The position numbers and the translations under genes are program-made. A model generated the notes under the pieces. The model saw only the letters and a list, made by a program, of their open reading frames with translations, was not told the origin of the DNA and did not search any database. Below, one piece after another: positions 18,747 through 26,468 of a stretch of DNA of 64,000 nt (position 1 is its first letter; each line of letters begins with the position of its first letter). The stretch comes from Microbacteriaceae bacterium (GTDB lineage Bacteria; Actinomycetota; Actinomycetes; Actinomycetales; Microbacteriaceae), in NCBI GenBank assembly GCA_025464975.1, contig JAODMT010000017.1, positions 1-64,000 of the forward strand, in the 5' to 3' direction.

Positions 18747-19017
18747 AATTTTCTCCTTCAGGAGTCTTCGCGCGATTCCGACTTTCGGATCCGCTCGTCG
18801 CGGTGTTCATCGTCCGCTCCCGAAAGAGTCATGGCACCCGGTGAAACATTGGGTTCCAAGCATTCAAGATGTGCGAGGTACTGCAACTGCACTGCCTACC
18901 GTAGTGTATGCATGGCGTTTTGTGCACCCATGTGACGAGAACGATACAAAAATATTTGAGAACTGCTCGTTCGGCCGAGCATTGCCCGTATGAAGGCCCT
19001 GCGAATACAGTGACCGC
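18747..19017. other. 271-bp gene-free gap upstream of cspA
   Basis: Divergent intergenic region between cspA (minus) and the YdeI-like gene (plus). It is more AT-rich than the surrounding DNA around 18895-18965, where the cspA promoter probably lies (a TACACT -10-like box reads on the minus strand near 18905). I found no clear -35, RNA gene or long repeat. Confidence 0.4.
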
Positions 19018-19479
19018 ATGGCAGTCACCTTCACGACGATCGTTCGACAGGCTCCCGGGCTGAATGCCACGGGCCTCCCCGTTCCTGATGACGCGGTCAG
19101 CGCTCTTGGCGCTTCCAGGAAACCTTCGGTGACCGTGACAATCGGCGACTACACCTACCGGAGCACTGTCGCCGTTCGAGACCGTGGCTTCATCCTGCCG
19201 CTCAGCGCCGCCCGCCGGGGGGCGCTCGGCCTGGCAGCTGGCGACCCGGTAACCGTCACCCTCGAGACAGATTCCGCCGAGCGCACTGTCGAGGTACCCG
19301 CCGATCTGGCCGCCGCGCTCGATGAGAGTTCGGGGTTGCGTTCGGCCTTTGACTCCTTGCCCCCGTCGCGGCGAGCCGCCCTAGTCGCCCAGGTAAATAC
19401 GGCGAAGGCCACCCAGACACGCGAGCGCCGGGTGGCCTCCATAGTCAGCCAGCTGTCAACCGATGGGGCAGCTGGTTAG
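19018..19479 (+). CDS. YdeI/OmpD-associated, DUF1905-domain protein
   Basis: 153 aa. The DUF1905 beta-barrel half shows GLNATGLPVPDDAVSALGAS, KPSVTVTIGDYTYRSTVAVR and RRGALGLAAGDPVTVTLETD. The C-terminal YdeI-type half (LRSAFDSLPPSRRAALVAQV and TAKATQTRERRVASIVSQL) is the helical region found in these fusion proteins. Function is unknown; members are cytoplasmic. The last codons overlap by four bases the end of the convergent small membrane gene. Confidence 0.85.
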   Translation: MAVTFTTIVRQAPGLNATGLPVPDDAVSALGASRKPSVTVTIGDYTYRSTVAVRDRGFILPLSAARRGALGLAAGDPVTVTLETDSAERTVEVPADLAAALDESSGLRSAFDSLPPSRRAALVAQVNTAKATQTRERRVASIVSQLSTDGAAG

Positions 19480-19640
19480 ACGCCCGTTTTGCGGCCGCCG
19501 CGTTTGATGTAGCCCCAAACTGCGGTTGCGAGGAACAGGATGATTCCGATAATGGCTAGCCACACAAGTCCCTTAATGGCGAACCCAAGAACCGCGAGAA
19601 CGAGCCAGACAATGAGCAGAATTACGATTAGTCCAATCAT
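19476..19640 (-). CDS. small hydrophobic membrane protein (two TM segments)
   Basis: 54 aa: MIGLIVILLIVWLVLAVLGF, then a short AIKGL turn, then VWLAIIGIILFLATAVWGYI, and a basic tail KRGGRKTGV. The layout is two membrane helices with a positively charged cytoplasmic end. Similar orphan proteins occur throughout actinobacteria without known function. ATG at 19640 is chosen because translation begins with the first helix; a TTG at 19676 would add 12 residues. Neither has a good ribosome site. Confidence 0.7.
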   Translation of the reverse strand: MIGLIVILLIVWLVLAVLGFAIKGLVWLAIIGIILFLATAVWGYIKRGGRKTGV

Positions 19641-19749
19641 TGTTTTAACGTACGCCCGGTGGGTCGCGCTCGGCAAATCAGGTCGGTCGAGCGGCTGACT
19701 CGAGCGGGAGCGGGATGCCCCTGTCGGTGGTTAGCGGCATGATGAGGCG

Positions 19750-20898
19750 ATGGCCACCCCGGTAACCGCGAAGGACATGCGTCGGTTTCGCCTGTCCACG
19801 CAGCGCATTAGGGGTTCGGGCATCAAGGGTTCGGGCCTTGAGGGTTCGGGCATCCAGGCATTAGGCCGGCAGGAGACGCCGGATCCGCGGGCGTCGTCCG
19901 CGGCTGGGGTGACGCGGCAGCTTCTGGCCGTTCAGGCTCAAGACTTTCCCCAGGCCCTCTGGGCGTTGGGGCTGCGCACGCCAAACGCCACCCGAGCCGA
20001 GGTGCTAGCCGCGCTCACCTCGGGCCAGCTCGTGCGATCCTCTCCCCTGCGCGGCACGCTCTTCTTCGTCGCCGCCGAAGACTTGCGCTGGATGCTGAGC
20101 ATCACCGCCGCGCGCTCCCTCTCATCGATGGCGACGCGCCACGGTCAGCTCGGACTCGACGCGGCCACCTTTGACCGGGCACGGGACGTGGCTGAGACCG
20201 CGCTCGACGGCACGGCGCTCGGCCGGGACGAGTTTCTTCATGCCATCGAGCACCACGGAATTTCAACCGACGGGCAGCGCGGGTACCACATCATCTGGAA
20301 TCTCGCCCAGCGAGGGATCGTGTGCTGGGGGCCGCCGCACGGGCGACAACAGGCGCTCGTGCTCGTCGCCGACTGGATACCGCAGCAACCTGCGCTCGAT
20401 CGGGAGGATGCACTGTGTCGGTTGGCGCAGCGCTACTTCACCGGACACGGTCCGGCGACTCTCGCCGACCTCGCCTGGTGGGCGAAGCTGACCATGACCG
20501 ACGCAAGGACCGCACTCGCGCTGGCGCGTCCACTGCTCACCGAACTCACCCTCGATGGCGCGAGCCACTGGATCGCTTCGGAGGAGGCCGAGATGGCGTC
20601 ATCCGCTCCGCCCAGCGTCTATGCCCTGCCCGGCTTTGACGAATACCTGCTCGGCTACCAGGATCGATCCCTCGCGCTCGCCCCGGAGCACGCCAACCGC
20701 GTAGTGCCGGGAGGCAACGGCATTTTCCTCCCAACGGTAGTGGTCGATGGGAAAGTCGTTGGCACCTGGCGCCGCGCTAAGTCTGGCGGCAAGGCCACCA
20801 TCACCGCGGAGGCATTCGACACACTGTCGACACGACACGCGGCGGCGTTCGCGCGGGAGGGCCGGCGATATCGCGCGTTCGCCGGCCCTCCCGATTAG
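19750..20898 (+). CDS. winged-helix DNA-binding protein of the AlkZ-like glycosylase superfamily
   Basis: 382 aa, HTH_42/AlkZ-like family. VTRQLLAVQAQDFPQALWAL carries a Q-x-Q motif at the position of the catalytic QxQ/QxD of AlkZ/YcaQ DNA glycosylases. RSSPLRGTLFFVAAEDLRWM, ITGHGPATLADLAWW-like sequence (FTGHGPATLADLAWWAKL) and the C-terminal GFDEYLLGYQDRS and VDGKVVGTWRR are family hallmarks. It is predicted to act on alkylated or crosslinked bases, but most members are untested. The N-terminus has an unusual Gly/Ser repeat (IKGSGLEGSGIQ). The last 15 codons form a perfect 13-bp inverted repeat (20855-20892). Confidence 0.85.
   Translation: MATPVTAKDMRRFRLSTQRIRGSGIKGSGLEGSGIQALGRQETPDPRASSAAGVTRQLLAVQAQDFPQALWALGLRTPNATRAEVLAALTSGQLVRSSPLRGTLFFVAAEDLRWMLSITAARSLSSMATRHGQLGLDAATFDRARDVAETALDGTALGRDEFLHAIEHHGISTDGQRGYHIIWNLAQRGIVCWGPPHGRQQALVLVADWIPQQPALDREDALCRLAQRYFTGHGPATLADLAWWAKLTMTDARTALALARPLLTELTLDGASHWIASEEAEMASSAPPSVYALPGFDEYLLGYQDRSLALAPEHANRVVPGGNGIFLPTVVVDGKVVGTWRRAKSGGKATITAEAFDTLSTRHAAAFAREGRRYRAFAGPPD
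20855..20892 (+). other. perfect 13-bp inverted repeat in the 3' end of the AlkZ-like gene
   Basis: GGGAGGGCCGGCG (20855-20867) and its exact complement (20880-20892) flank a 12-bp loop and end three bases before the stop codon. No T-run follows. It could end transcription weakly in either direction between two convergent units. Confidence 0.5.
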
Positions 20899-20910
20899 GA
20901 ACTCCGCTGA

Positions 20911-21080
20911 CTAGAACTCCGCTGTCCAGCCGTCCTCGCGCTTGTCGAACCGGTCGTAGCCGGACGGCGCCTCCTCAAGCCCCAGGTGGTGCGAAACGAC
21001 GAACGACGGCTTCGCCCGCCCGCGAATGATCAGATCACGCAATTTCCGGTTGTATCTCTTCACCGGGCATTGGCCGGAGT
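20911..21080 (-). pseudogene. C-terminal remnant of glutathione-independent formaldehyde dehydrogenase
   Basis: A minus-strand stretch of about 55 codons matches the extreme C-terminus of zinc-dependent FdhA-type formaldehyde dehydrogenases: GQCPVKRYNRKLRDLIIRGR, AKPSFVVSHHLGLEEAPSGY, DRFDKREDGW. The rest of the 390-aa enzyme, including its zinc and NAD domains, is absent upstream, where a different small gene lies. The usual ending (YTKVVLHP) is replaced by TAEF. It is a deletion remnant. Confidence 0.75.
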
Positions 21081-21129
21081 CGATGGTCAATTCGGTTGGA
21101 CCGTGTTGGTTGGACCGTGCAGCGGGCAC

Positions 21130-21225
21130 TCAGGCGAACGTGAGATCGCAGGCCCGGCACCACCACTCGTCTCGCCGCGACTCGAGCTCGCCATCGCACA
21201 GCGGACAGGACGCCTCTGTTGGCAC
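21130..21225 (-). CDS. small zinc-ribbon protein, 31 aa
   Basis: An open frame reading MPTEASCPLCDGELESRRDE then WWCRACDLTFA, with two CxxC pairs (CPLC and CRAC) 16 residues apart, a typical zinc ribbon. GTG at 21225 has AAGGAG six bases upstream, which is a very good ribosome site; an earlier in-frame GTG at 21252 would add nine residues. It lies between the dehydrogenase remnant and the first MKR-type gene, in the same direction. Function unknown; a metal site suggests protein or nucleic-acid contacts. Confidence 0.6.
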   Translation of the reverse strand: MPTEASCPLCDGELESRRDEWWCRACDLTFA

Positions 21226-21314
21226 CGCCAGCTCCTTCCTCTCCTCGCTCACTTTCCCCGGTGCAAGGCACCCGCTGCGAGGTTTTGCGCAGGCTACGCC
21301 CCGAAGTCGCGCGT

Positions 21315-21674
21315 CTACTGATAGTCGAGATCGCTCGAATCGAGGTTGATCGAGTCAAGATCCTGGCCTTGGATAGGACCACCGGTCGCGTGGGGATTCG
21401 ACGAGATCAGTTCCGACGCGCGCGCCCGCAGCGCCGCCGTCGAACTGCGGGTGTCCGGTTCCGCGAAACGGGAATCGACAGGATAGGTGATGAGTTCGCT
21501 TGACGGGCCGATCACGAGCTCGACGACAACCATCGCGCCGTCGTCCCGAACACTTGGGACTGCTATCACCTCGGCCACTTCGCTCATTGCCGCCGCAGCC
21601 GCGAAGGCAAGCAGTGCCTCCGCAGCCTCGTCGCTGGTGATGAATGATTCCCCGCCGTACGCAACCCGTTTCAT
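21315..21674 (-). CDS. small hypothetical protein, MKR-type paralogue A
   Basis: 119 aa. N-terminal half MKRVAYGGESFITSDEAAEA, LLAFAAAAAMSEVAEVIAVP and VVELVIGPSSELITYP resembles the protein encoded at 22240-22599, which is also exactly 119 aa. The pattern is a short strand, a helix with D-xx-xEA-L, and two strands ending in GP/GSAS-QL or SSEL. The C-terminus is low-complexity and acidic (DLDSINLDSSDLDYQ). No known domain. GAGGG lies just before the ATG. I infer a family-restricted protein working with the DUF7882 product between the two copies. Confidence 0.7.
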   Translation of the reverse strand: MKRVAYGGESFITSDEAAEALLAFAAAAAMSEVAEVIAVPSVRDDGAMVVVELVIGPSSELITYPVDSRFAEPDTRSSTAALRARASELISSNPHATGGPIQGQDLDSINLDSSDLDYQ

Positions 21675-21774
21675 ACCCTCACCGTCCTCCACTTCGAAGG
21701 TCAGTGCGAGGACGTAGCGGGATTACGGAGATGGGGGTATCTGGGACTAAACCGCCGCACCCGTGCGGAGCAGA

Positions 21775-22092
21775 CTAGGAGGTGATGACGGTTTCCACTG
21801 GTTCCGGCACAATTCGCAACCCGGCCGGGGTATTGGAGAGTCGAACGAGCTCTTCGAGCCACAGCCGATTGAGGCTGGGATCTCGGCTGCCCCGGAATTC
21901 GAATTGAAGCGGAATGGCGGGGTGCAACCAAATCGAGCTGTGCCCGCTGCCTGAATCGGTGGAGTATTCCCAAGAGAAGGTGAAGCTTTCACCGCGGCGC
22001 AACTTCGCAATTATCACGGCCTTAAGGTGGGCCAGCACCCGGTCGTCGAACTCCACGGCAATCGAGGGCGTACCGTAAATGAATTTACCCAA
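21775..22092 (-). CDS. DUF7882 family protein (often mis-called ATP-dependent DNA ligase)
   Basis: 105 aa. LGKFIYGTPSIAVEFDDRVL (initiator TTG), AHLKAVIIAKLRRGESFTFS, SGHSSIWLHPAIPLQFEF and NRLWLEELVRLSNTPAGLRI fit the small DUF7882 proteins that are abundant in Microbacteriaceae. It lacks the nucleotidyltransferase lysine motif of a ligase, so the ligase label in related records should not be used. TTG at 22092 is chosen because GAGG lies six bases upstream. Cytoplasmic, function unknown. Confidence 0.8.
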   Translation of the reverse strand: MGKFIYGTPSIAVEFDDRVLAHLKAVIIAKLRRGESFTFSWEYSTDSGSGHSSIWLHPAIPLQFEFRGSRDPSLNRLWLEELVRLSNTPAGLRIVPEPVETVITS

Positions 22093-22239
22093 CGGAATCC
22101 TCACAGGGGCTAGGTGATGGAAACACTTCGGCGACATCGGGGTTAGCCAGTCGGTAAGGTGAGTCTACCTCCCCGGCGACCCCATATTTCAAGGGTCTGG
22201 ATGTACCGCCGAACGCATCGCGATTAATCACGAGACGAA

Positions 22240-22599
22240 TCAGTCCTGTCCGAGACCGGCATCGATCTCGGACACTGCCCGGTCAAAATTCTTCGCATTG
22301 CTCGCCGCGTCGCCGCCCGAACCGACCACAGCGGTCATCCCGATCGAGGGCATTTCCGGAATGGGAAACATCTCCTCCTCGTGGGGCACGGAGATCTCCG
22401 GGGCATCCGAAACATCGAGCTGACTGGCCGAGCCAAGCAGAAGAGTGTGCATTTCGGTCTTTCCGCTGTCTTCGAGAACGGGAATGTTCACCGTCACGCT
22501 CGTGGCGTCCGTCGCCACTCGAGTCGCATAGTCCAAAATCGCCTCCGTTACAGCGTCACCGGTAATCAAGGATCCGCCTGCGTATGAGATGCGTTTCAT
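22240..22599 (-). CDS. small hypothetical protein, MKR-type paralogue B
   Basis: 119 aa: MKRISYAGGSLITGDAVTEA, ILDYATRVATDATSVTVNIP, TEMHTLLLGSASQLDVSDAP, then an acidic, Gly-rich C-terminus. It is paralogous to the 21315-21674 protein over the first 65 residues and diverges afterwards. The aligned positions MKR(V/I), G-(E/G)-S-(F/L)-IT-D and EA-L suggest one fold with variable tails. ATG at 22599. No signal peptide or membrane segment is seen. Confidence 0.7.
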   Translation of the reverse strand: MKRISYAGGSLITGDAVTEAILDYATRVATDATSVTVNIPVLEDSGKTEMHTLLLGSASQLDVSDAPEISVPHEEEMFPIPEMPSIGMTAVVGSGGDAASNAKNFDRAVSEIDAGLGQD

Positions 22600-22636
22600 C
22601 CTCCGACCATAGTCGCCCCGTGACGATGATCGGTAA

Positions 22637-23419
22637 CTAGACGACCGGGTGGTCCGCCTCGTCGAGACCGCCCATGCGCTCCAGGACAGCGCTGATCAGC
22701 TCCATCTCGGCGTCCGCGGTCACGTGATGGTTCACGTAGTTGCCTTCCAGCCAGACGAGCACCTCGTCCTTCGGCAGACCGACGGCATCCCAGTCCACCC
22801 CCGGTTCGGCGGCGGTCACCGCATCTCCAGTTGTCGGTTCGAGCCACGCCCGCGCGATGATCTGATCGGGCGTTTCGCTCCCCCGCGTCCAGAGGAGTGC
22901 GATCGGATGATTGTCACCCTCGACATGCTCGTCGACGACCTGCCCGGAGCCGAGCCACGGGAGGGTGAGGATCTCCCCCTCGATCTCGACCTCGATCAGA
23001 TCGAGATAGGCCGGTTCGGTCTCACAGACGTAGAGCGGGAAGCCAGCCTCATGCCACGCGGCGGCCTCTGCGATGTCGTCCATGAGTGCGGGCATTCGGG
23101 AGAAGTAGTTCTGTGCGAGGGCCCCCGCCCAGGCCAACAGCCCCTCGGTCTCGCGGCTCCCCCATGGACTCCGCTCCGTCGTGGAGCCGGTGGCGTCGTG
23201 GAAATGGTGCGACACACCCCGGTCCGAGACATCCAGGTGCAACTGGCCATCCACGTAGTCGACGAACAGCGCAACCACGCCGTCGTCGTCGTGCCATTCC
23301 GCGAACACCTCCGGTTCGGACAGCGCCTCCGGAAGTGCCATTTTAGCGGCGCTCTTGTCGCCGAGATCGAACACAGCCTGAAAGATGGTGTTCGGCAGGC
23401 GGAGCGTTTCATCGGCCAT
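22637..23419 (-). CDS. hypothetical protein, 260 aa, unrecognised
   Basis: Acidic, soluble protein without signal peptide. Visible segments: MADETLRLPNTIFQAVFDLG, VVALFVDYVDGQLHLDVSDR, LLAWAGALAQNYFSRMPALM, LTLPWLGSGQVVDEHVEG, and a C-terminal LVWLEGNYVNHHVTADAEME helix pair. I do not recognise a family. ATG at 23419 is preferred over 23434 because GGGAG lies eight bases before it. It follows tRNA-Met on the same strand after a 37-bp gap and precedes the MKR/DUF7882 cluster. Confidence 0.7.
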   Translation of the reverse strand: MADETLRLPNTIFQAVFDLGDKSAAKMALPEALSEPEVFAEWHDDDGVVALFVDYVDGQLHLDVSDRGVSHHFHDATGSTTERSPWGSRETEGLLAWAGALAQNYFSRMPALMDDIAEAAAWHEAGFPLYVCETEPAYLDLIEVEIEGEILTLPWLGSGQVVDEHVEGDNHPIALLWTRGSETPDQIIARAWLEPTTGDAVTAAEPGVDWDAVGLPKDEVLVWLEGNYVNHHVTADAEMELISAVLERMGGLDEADHPVV

Positions 23420-23453
23420 GGTGGTGGCTCCCATCAGGTGGGTGTCGGCAGGT

Positions 23454-23530
23454 TGGTGGGGCGGACGGGACTTGAACCCGTGACCGACGGATTATGAGTC
23501 CGCTGCTCTAACCAGCTGAGCTACCGCCCC
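23454..23530 (-). tRNA. tRNA with CAT anticodon, probably elongator tRNA-Met
   Basis: A 74-nt cloverleaf plus encoded CCA (23454-23456). The acceptor GGGGCGG pairs with CCGCCCC, discriminator A; the D-arm is TAGCTCAGCTGGTTAGAGC; the anticodon loop is CTCATAA and the T-arm ACGGGTTCAAGTCCCGT. The acceptor is not the initiator type (first pair is G-C). CAT also occurs in the lysidine-modified tRNA-Ile2, which sequence inspection alone cannot exclude. Confidence 0.9.
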
Positions 23531-23646
23531 GCATCGCTCCAGTTGGGCAGTGCGTCGGTGACTTCCGGGTCACCGAGTGACCACGATACCGTGTCCCCGC
23601 CCGGATTGACGGCGCCGCCGCCGCATCGCACGGCTGGCGGGAAGCG

Positions 23647-24894
23647 TCACGAGACGGATTCGTCCAAGCTGGCGTCGGTGACTGGATCGGTCACGGTCTG
23701 GCCGCGGTAGAGCCGCTCAAAGATCGTGAGGGTGCGCTGGATGTCGTGAGCCGCGATGTAACGCAGGCTCGATTCCTTCATCTTCTGCAACTCGGCAGGC
23801 GGGAGAGTCAATACGTGGCTCAGTTTCTCGGCAAGGTCACTCGAGTTACCCGGCTCGAAGAGGTACCCGTTTTCCCCCTCGTGCACGAGGTGCGGGAGCG
23901 CCATGGCGTTGGCTGCGACAATCGGCAGCCCCGAGGCCATGGCCTCCATCGTCGCGATGCTCTGCAGCTCGGCGATCGACGGCATCGCGAAGACGGTCGC
24001 ACGAGTGAGCATGCCGCGCAATTCCTCGTCGGTGACGTATCCCGTGAAGGTGACGCGATCCTCGATGCCGAGGTCACGGCTCAGTTGCTTGAGCTGAACC
24101 ATCTGGTCGCCGCCGCCGACGATGTCAAGCTTGGCGTTGAGCGTAGGGTCGATGACCGCGATGGCTCGCAAGAGCACATCGATGTGCTTTTCGCCCGACA
24201 CTCGCCCGACGAAGACCACCCGATTCTCGGTGCGCGGCTCAAAGCTGGGCGTGTACAACCCGGCGTCGATGCCGCAGGAGATTGCGTGGACGTGCGGAAG
24301 GTTGGTTTCGGCCTCCAGAAAGTCTGCGGCCTTGCGACTGGGCGAAGTGACCGCCTCACACAGGGCAAACGTCGTCGCGGCGTCTTTCCACGCCAATCTG
24401 ATCGCCCAGGCCCGCGCGAAATGCGGAAGCTTCGTGTGATCGATCATGTTTTCCGGCATGAAGTGGTTGGTGCCGATAACCCGGATGCCGCGTTTGACCG
24501 CCTGCCGCGCCAGGCCCCGACCCACCACGATATGAGACTGGATGTGCACGACATCCGGTTTGACCTCGTCGAGGATGCGGGCGGCGTTTGCCTGGCTGCG
24601 CCACGGCAGGGCGGCCCGAAGCCAGTCGTGTGGATACCAGCGCAACGAGAAGAGCCGGTGAACCACGAATTCGGCGCCCTCGTGCTTCTCGAGGAACACA
24701 CCGCGCCGGCGGCTGGATGCCGGCGCCTCGATGTAGACCTGGTGGCCACGTTCCACGAGCCCGGCGGCGAGGCGCGATGCGAAGTTCGCGGCGCCATTCA
24801 CATCGGGAGGGAAGGTGTCTGCGCCGATCAGGACGCGAAGCGGAGCGTTCACAGCAGACGGGTCATGCGGGGAATCGGCCACAGTGGTAAACAT
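23647..24894 (-). CDS. GT4-type glycosyltransferase
   Basis: 415-aa GT-B enzyme. N-domain: VLIGADTFPPDVNGAANFAS (acceptor loop), VHIQSHIVVGRGLARQAVKR, GTNHFMPENM. C-domain: VVFVGRVSGEKHIDVLLRAI (donor pyrophosphate-binding GR..EK), DIVGGGDQMVQLKQLSRDLG, and the EX7E-type region MPSIAELQSIATMEAMASGL. It resembles PimB/MgtA-like mannosyltransferases that build actinobacterial lipid glycans, but the substrate is inference. Upstream on the same strand is a DMT transporter (29-bp gap), possibly one transcript. Confidence 0.88.
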   Translation of the reverse strand: MFTTVADSPHDPSAVNAPLRVLIGADTFPPDVNGAANFASRLAAGLVERGHQVYIEAPASSRRRGVFLEKHEGAEFVVHRLFSLRWYPHDWLRAALPWRSQANAARILDEVKPDVVHIQSHIVVGRGLARQAVKRGIRVIGTNHFMPENMIDHTKLPHFARAWAIRLAWKDAATTFALCEAVTSPSRKAADFLEAETNLPHVHAISCGIDAGLYTPSFEPRTENRVVFVGRVSGEKHIDVLLRAIAVIDPTLNAKLDIVGGGDQMVQLKQLSRDLGIEDRVTFTGYVTDEELRGMLTRATVFAMPSIAELQSIATMEAMASGLPIVAANAMALPHLVHEGENGYLFEPGNSSDLAEKLSHVLTLPPAELQKMKESSLRYIAAHDIQRTLTIFERLYRGQTVTDPVTDASLDESVS

Positions 24895-24923
24895 CCCTTG
24901 TAATAGAAAGAAGCGGCATCAGC

Positions 24924-25856
24924 TTACAGCGGGCTCGGTGGTTGACGTTTGGACAGCTGGAAGACGCCATAGACGGCTAAGACACCGGCGATTGCAAAGG
25001 CCGGGATCGCCCACCACGGGGCGCCCGAGGCCTCCTGTAGAACGACGATTCCGATGGTGACCGCCACGATGGGGTCGATCACCGTCAGCCCGGCGATCAC
25101 GAGGTCGGGCGGCCCGGACGAGTATGCGGTCTGCACGAAGTACCCGCCGAGCACTGTCGCGGCGAGGAGCGCGACGACGCAGAACAGCGTGAGCCATTCG
25201 AATCCGTGAAATCCGTTGAGGATGAGCGTGTGCACCCGGTCGATGACGACCTTGGCGAGAGTCGCGACGAAACCGTAGAGCACCCCGGCGCCCACGATGT
25301 ACATGACCGCGAGGAATCTGTGCCGGAGCAGAGCGAACACCACGGCGAACGCGACGGTGATGACGCCGAGCAGAATGAGCACGATCACCAGCTCGGTTTC
25401 GGTGATCTCCTTCGATTTCGCCGTGATGGATGCGATGGTCACGAAGATTCCGACTCCCACGATGCAGAAGACGATCGGTCGAATGGCGTCGGAACGCAGT
25501 TTGACGTGGGAGACGCGGGAGTTCACGATCGCGGTGATGATCAGCGCGATGGCGCCGAGCGGCTGCACGACGATGATCGGCGCGAGATAGAGCGCGGTGA
25601 GCTGCAACACCACGGCGATCCCGAGCATGAGTGTGCCGGTCACCCAGGACGGACGTTGGAGCAGCATCCGAAGCTGACCGAGGCTCAAACCGGCGCCGCC
25701 GCCGTTCGTCGCCGAGTCGACCTTGGTGACCCCCCGGTGCTGAAACTGGGCGCCGAGTGCGAGGAACACCGCCCCGACGAGCGCGATCGGAATCCCGAGC
25801 AGCTGGTTAGGGGTCAACGAGATCTGGTCGGAAATGGCACTCAGGTCAGGCGTCAC
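24924..25856 (-). CDS. DMT-superfamily multidrug/metabolite transporter, ten predicted TM segments
   Basis: 310-aa integral membrane protein with EamA/NIPA-like repeated halves. TM stretches seen include LLGIPIALVGAVFLALGAQF, MLGIAVVLQLTALYLAPIIV, PIVFCIVGVGIFVTIASITA, VIVLILLGVITVAFAVVFAL and ALLAATVLGGYFVQTAYSSG; a conserved proline-rich QPLGAIALIITAI and the C-terminal WAIPAFAIAGVLAVYGVFQL complete it. Substrate unknown. It starts 40 bp from the divergent peptide deformylase gene. Confidence 0.85.
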   Translation of the reverse strand: MTPDLSAISDQISLTPNQLLGIPIALVGAVFLALGAQFQHRGVTKVDSATNGGGAGLSLGQLRMLLQRPSWVTGTLMLGIAVVLQLTALYLAPIIVVQPLGAIALIITAIVNSRVSHVKLRSDAIRPIVFCIVGVGIFVTIASITAKSKEITETELVIVLILLGVITVAFAVVFALLRHRFLAVMYIVGAGVLYGFVATLAKVVIDRVHTLILNGFHGFEWLTLFCVVALLAATVLGGYFVQTAYSSGPPDLVIAGLTVIDPIVAVTIGIVVLQEASGAPWWAIPAFAIAGVLAVYGVFQLSKRQPPSPL

Positions 25857-25896
25857 GGCACGACCCTACCCGGCGTCGCTCCGATATTCTTGGCGA

Positions 25897-26463
25897 ATGG
25901 CCGTCCTCCCAATTCAAATCACGGGTAATTCCGTGCTCCACTCCCCCGCATCCGAAGTGACGGTGTTCGACGCGCGACTCGAGACCCTCGTCGCCGACAT
26001 GTTCGAGACCATGGAGGCCGCCCCTGGGGTGGGTCTCGCCGCCCCGCAGGTCGGGGTTCCGTTTCGCCTCTTTGTCTTCAACTGGCTGGATGACGACGAG
26101 ACGCTGTGGCGTGGAGTGGCGATCAACCCGACCCTGTGGATAAGCCCCCCGCCGACCGGCGAAGCGGATGAAGACGATGAGTCCGAGGGGTGCCTGTCGG
26201 TACCGGGAGAGCGGTTTCCGCTTCGTCGTGCCGAACTGGCCATCCTCTCGGCGATCGATCTCGAGCAGAAGCCGTTCGAGATCAAGGCCGAGGGGTGGCT
26301 TGCTCGCATTTTTCAACACGAATTCGATCACCTCAATGGGGTGCTTTACGTCGATCGGCTCGCTCACCTCCCCGCGAAGGCGGCCGCGAAGGCGATTCGC
26401 AAGAGCGGCTGGGGCGAGCCAGGGCTCAGTTGGACCCCGGGAGTCGACGAACTCGACGCGTAA
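25897..26463 (+). CDS. def: peptide deformylase
   Basis: 188-aa metalloenzyme that removes the N-formyl group from nascent proteins. All three motifs are present: GVGLAAPQVG (motif 1), EGCLSVPG with the metal-binding cysteine (motif 2) and QHEFDHLNGVLYVDR with the HExxH-type HEFDH (motif 3). ATG at 25897 follows from the family start MAVLPIQITGNSVLHSPA; there is no need for the longer frame. An acidic insertion (EADEDDES) before motif 2 is slightly unusual. Divergent from the DMT gene; convergent with the kinase gene that ends at 26469. Confidence 0.95.
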   Translation: MAVLPIQITGNSVLHSPASEVTVFDARLETLVADMFETMEAAPGVGLAAPQVGVPFRLFVFNWLDDDETLWRGVAINPTLWISPPPTGEADEDDESEGCLSVPGERFPLRRAELAILSAIDLEQKPFEIKAEGWLARIFQHEFDHLNGVLYVDRLAHLPAKAAAKAIRKSGWGEPGLSWTPGVDELDA

Positions 26464-26468
26464 GCGTC

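Noticed and set aside
20322-20639. Plus-strand frame inside the AlkZ-like gene
   Set aside because: Different frame of a well-supported gene with arginine-rich shadow composition.
22092-22137. ATP-dependent DNA ligase label for the 105-aa DUF7882 protein
   Set aside because: No KxDG adenylation motif or ligase domain; length and motifs fit DUF7882 only.
24600-25060. Possible mobile element ends around the glycosyltransferase/DMT junction
   Set aside because: No terminal inverted repeats, transposase or target duplication seen.
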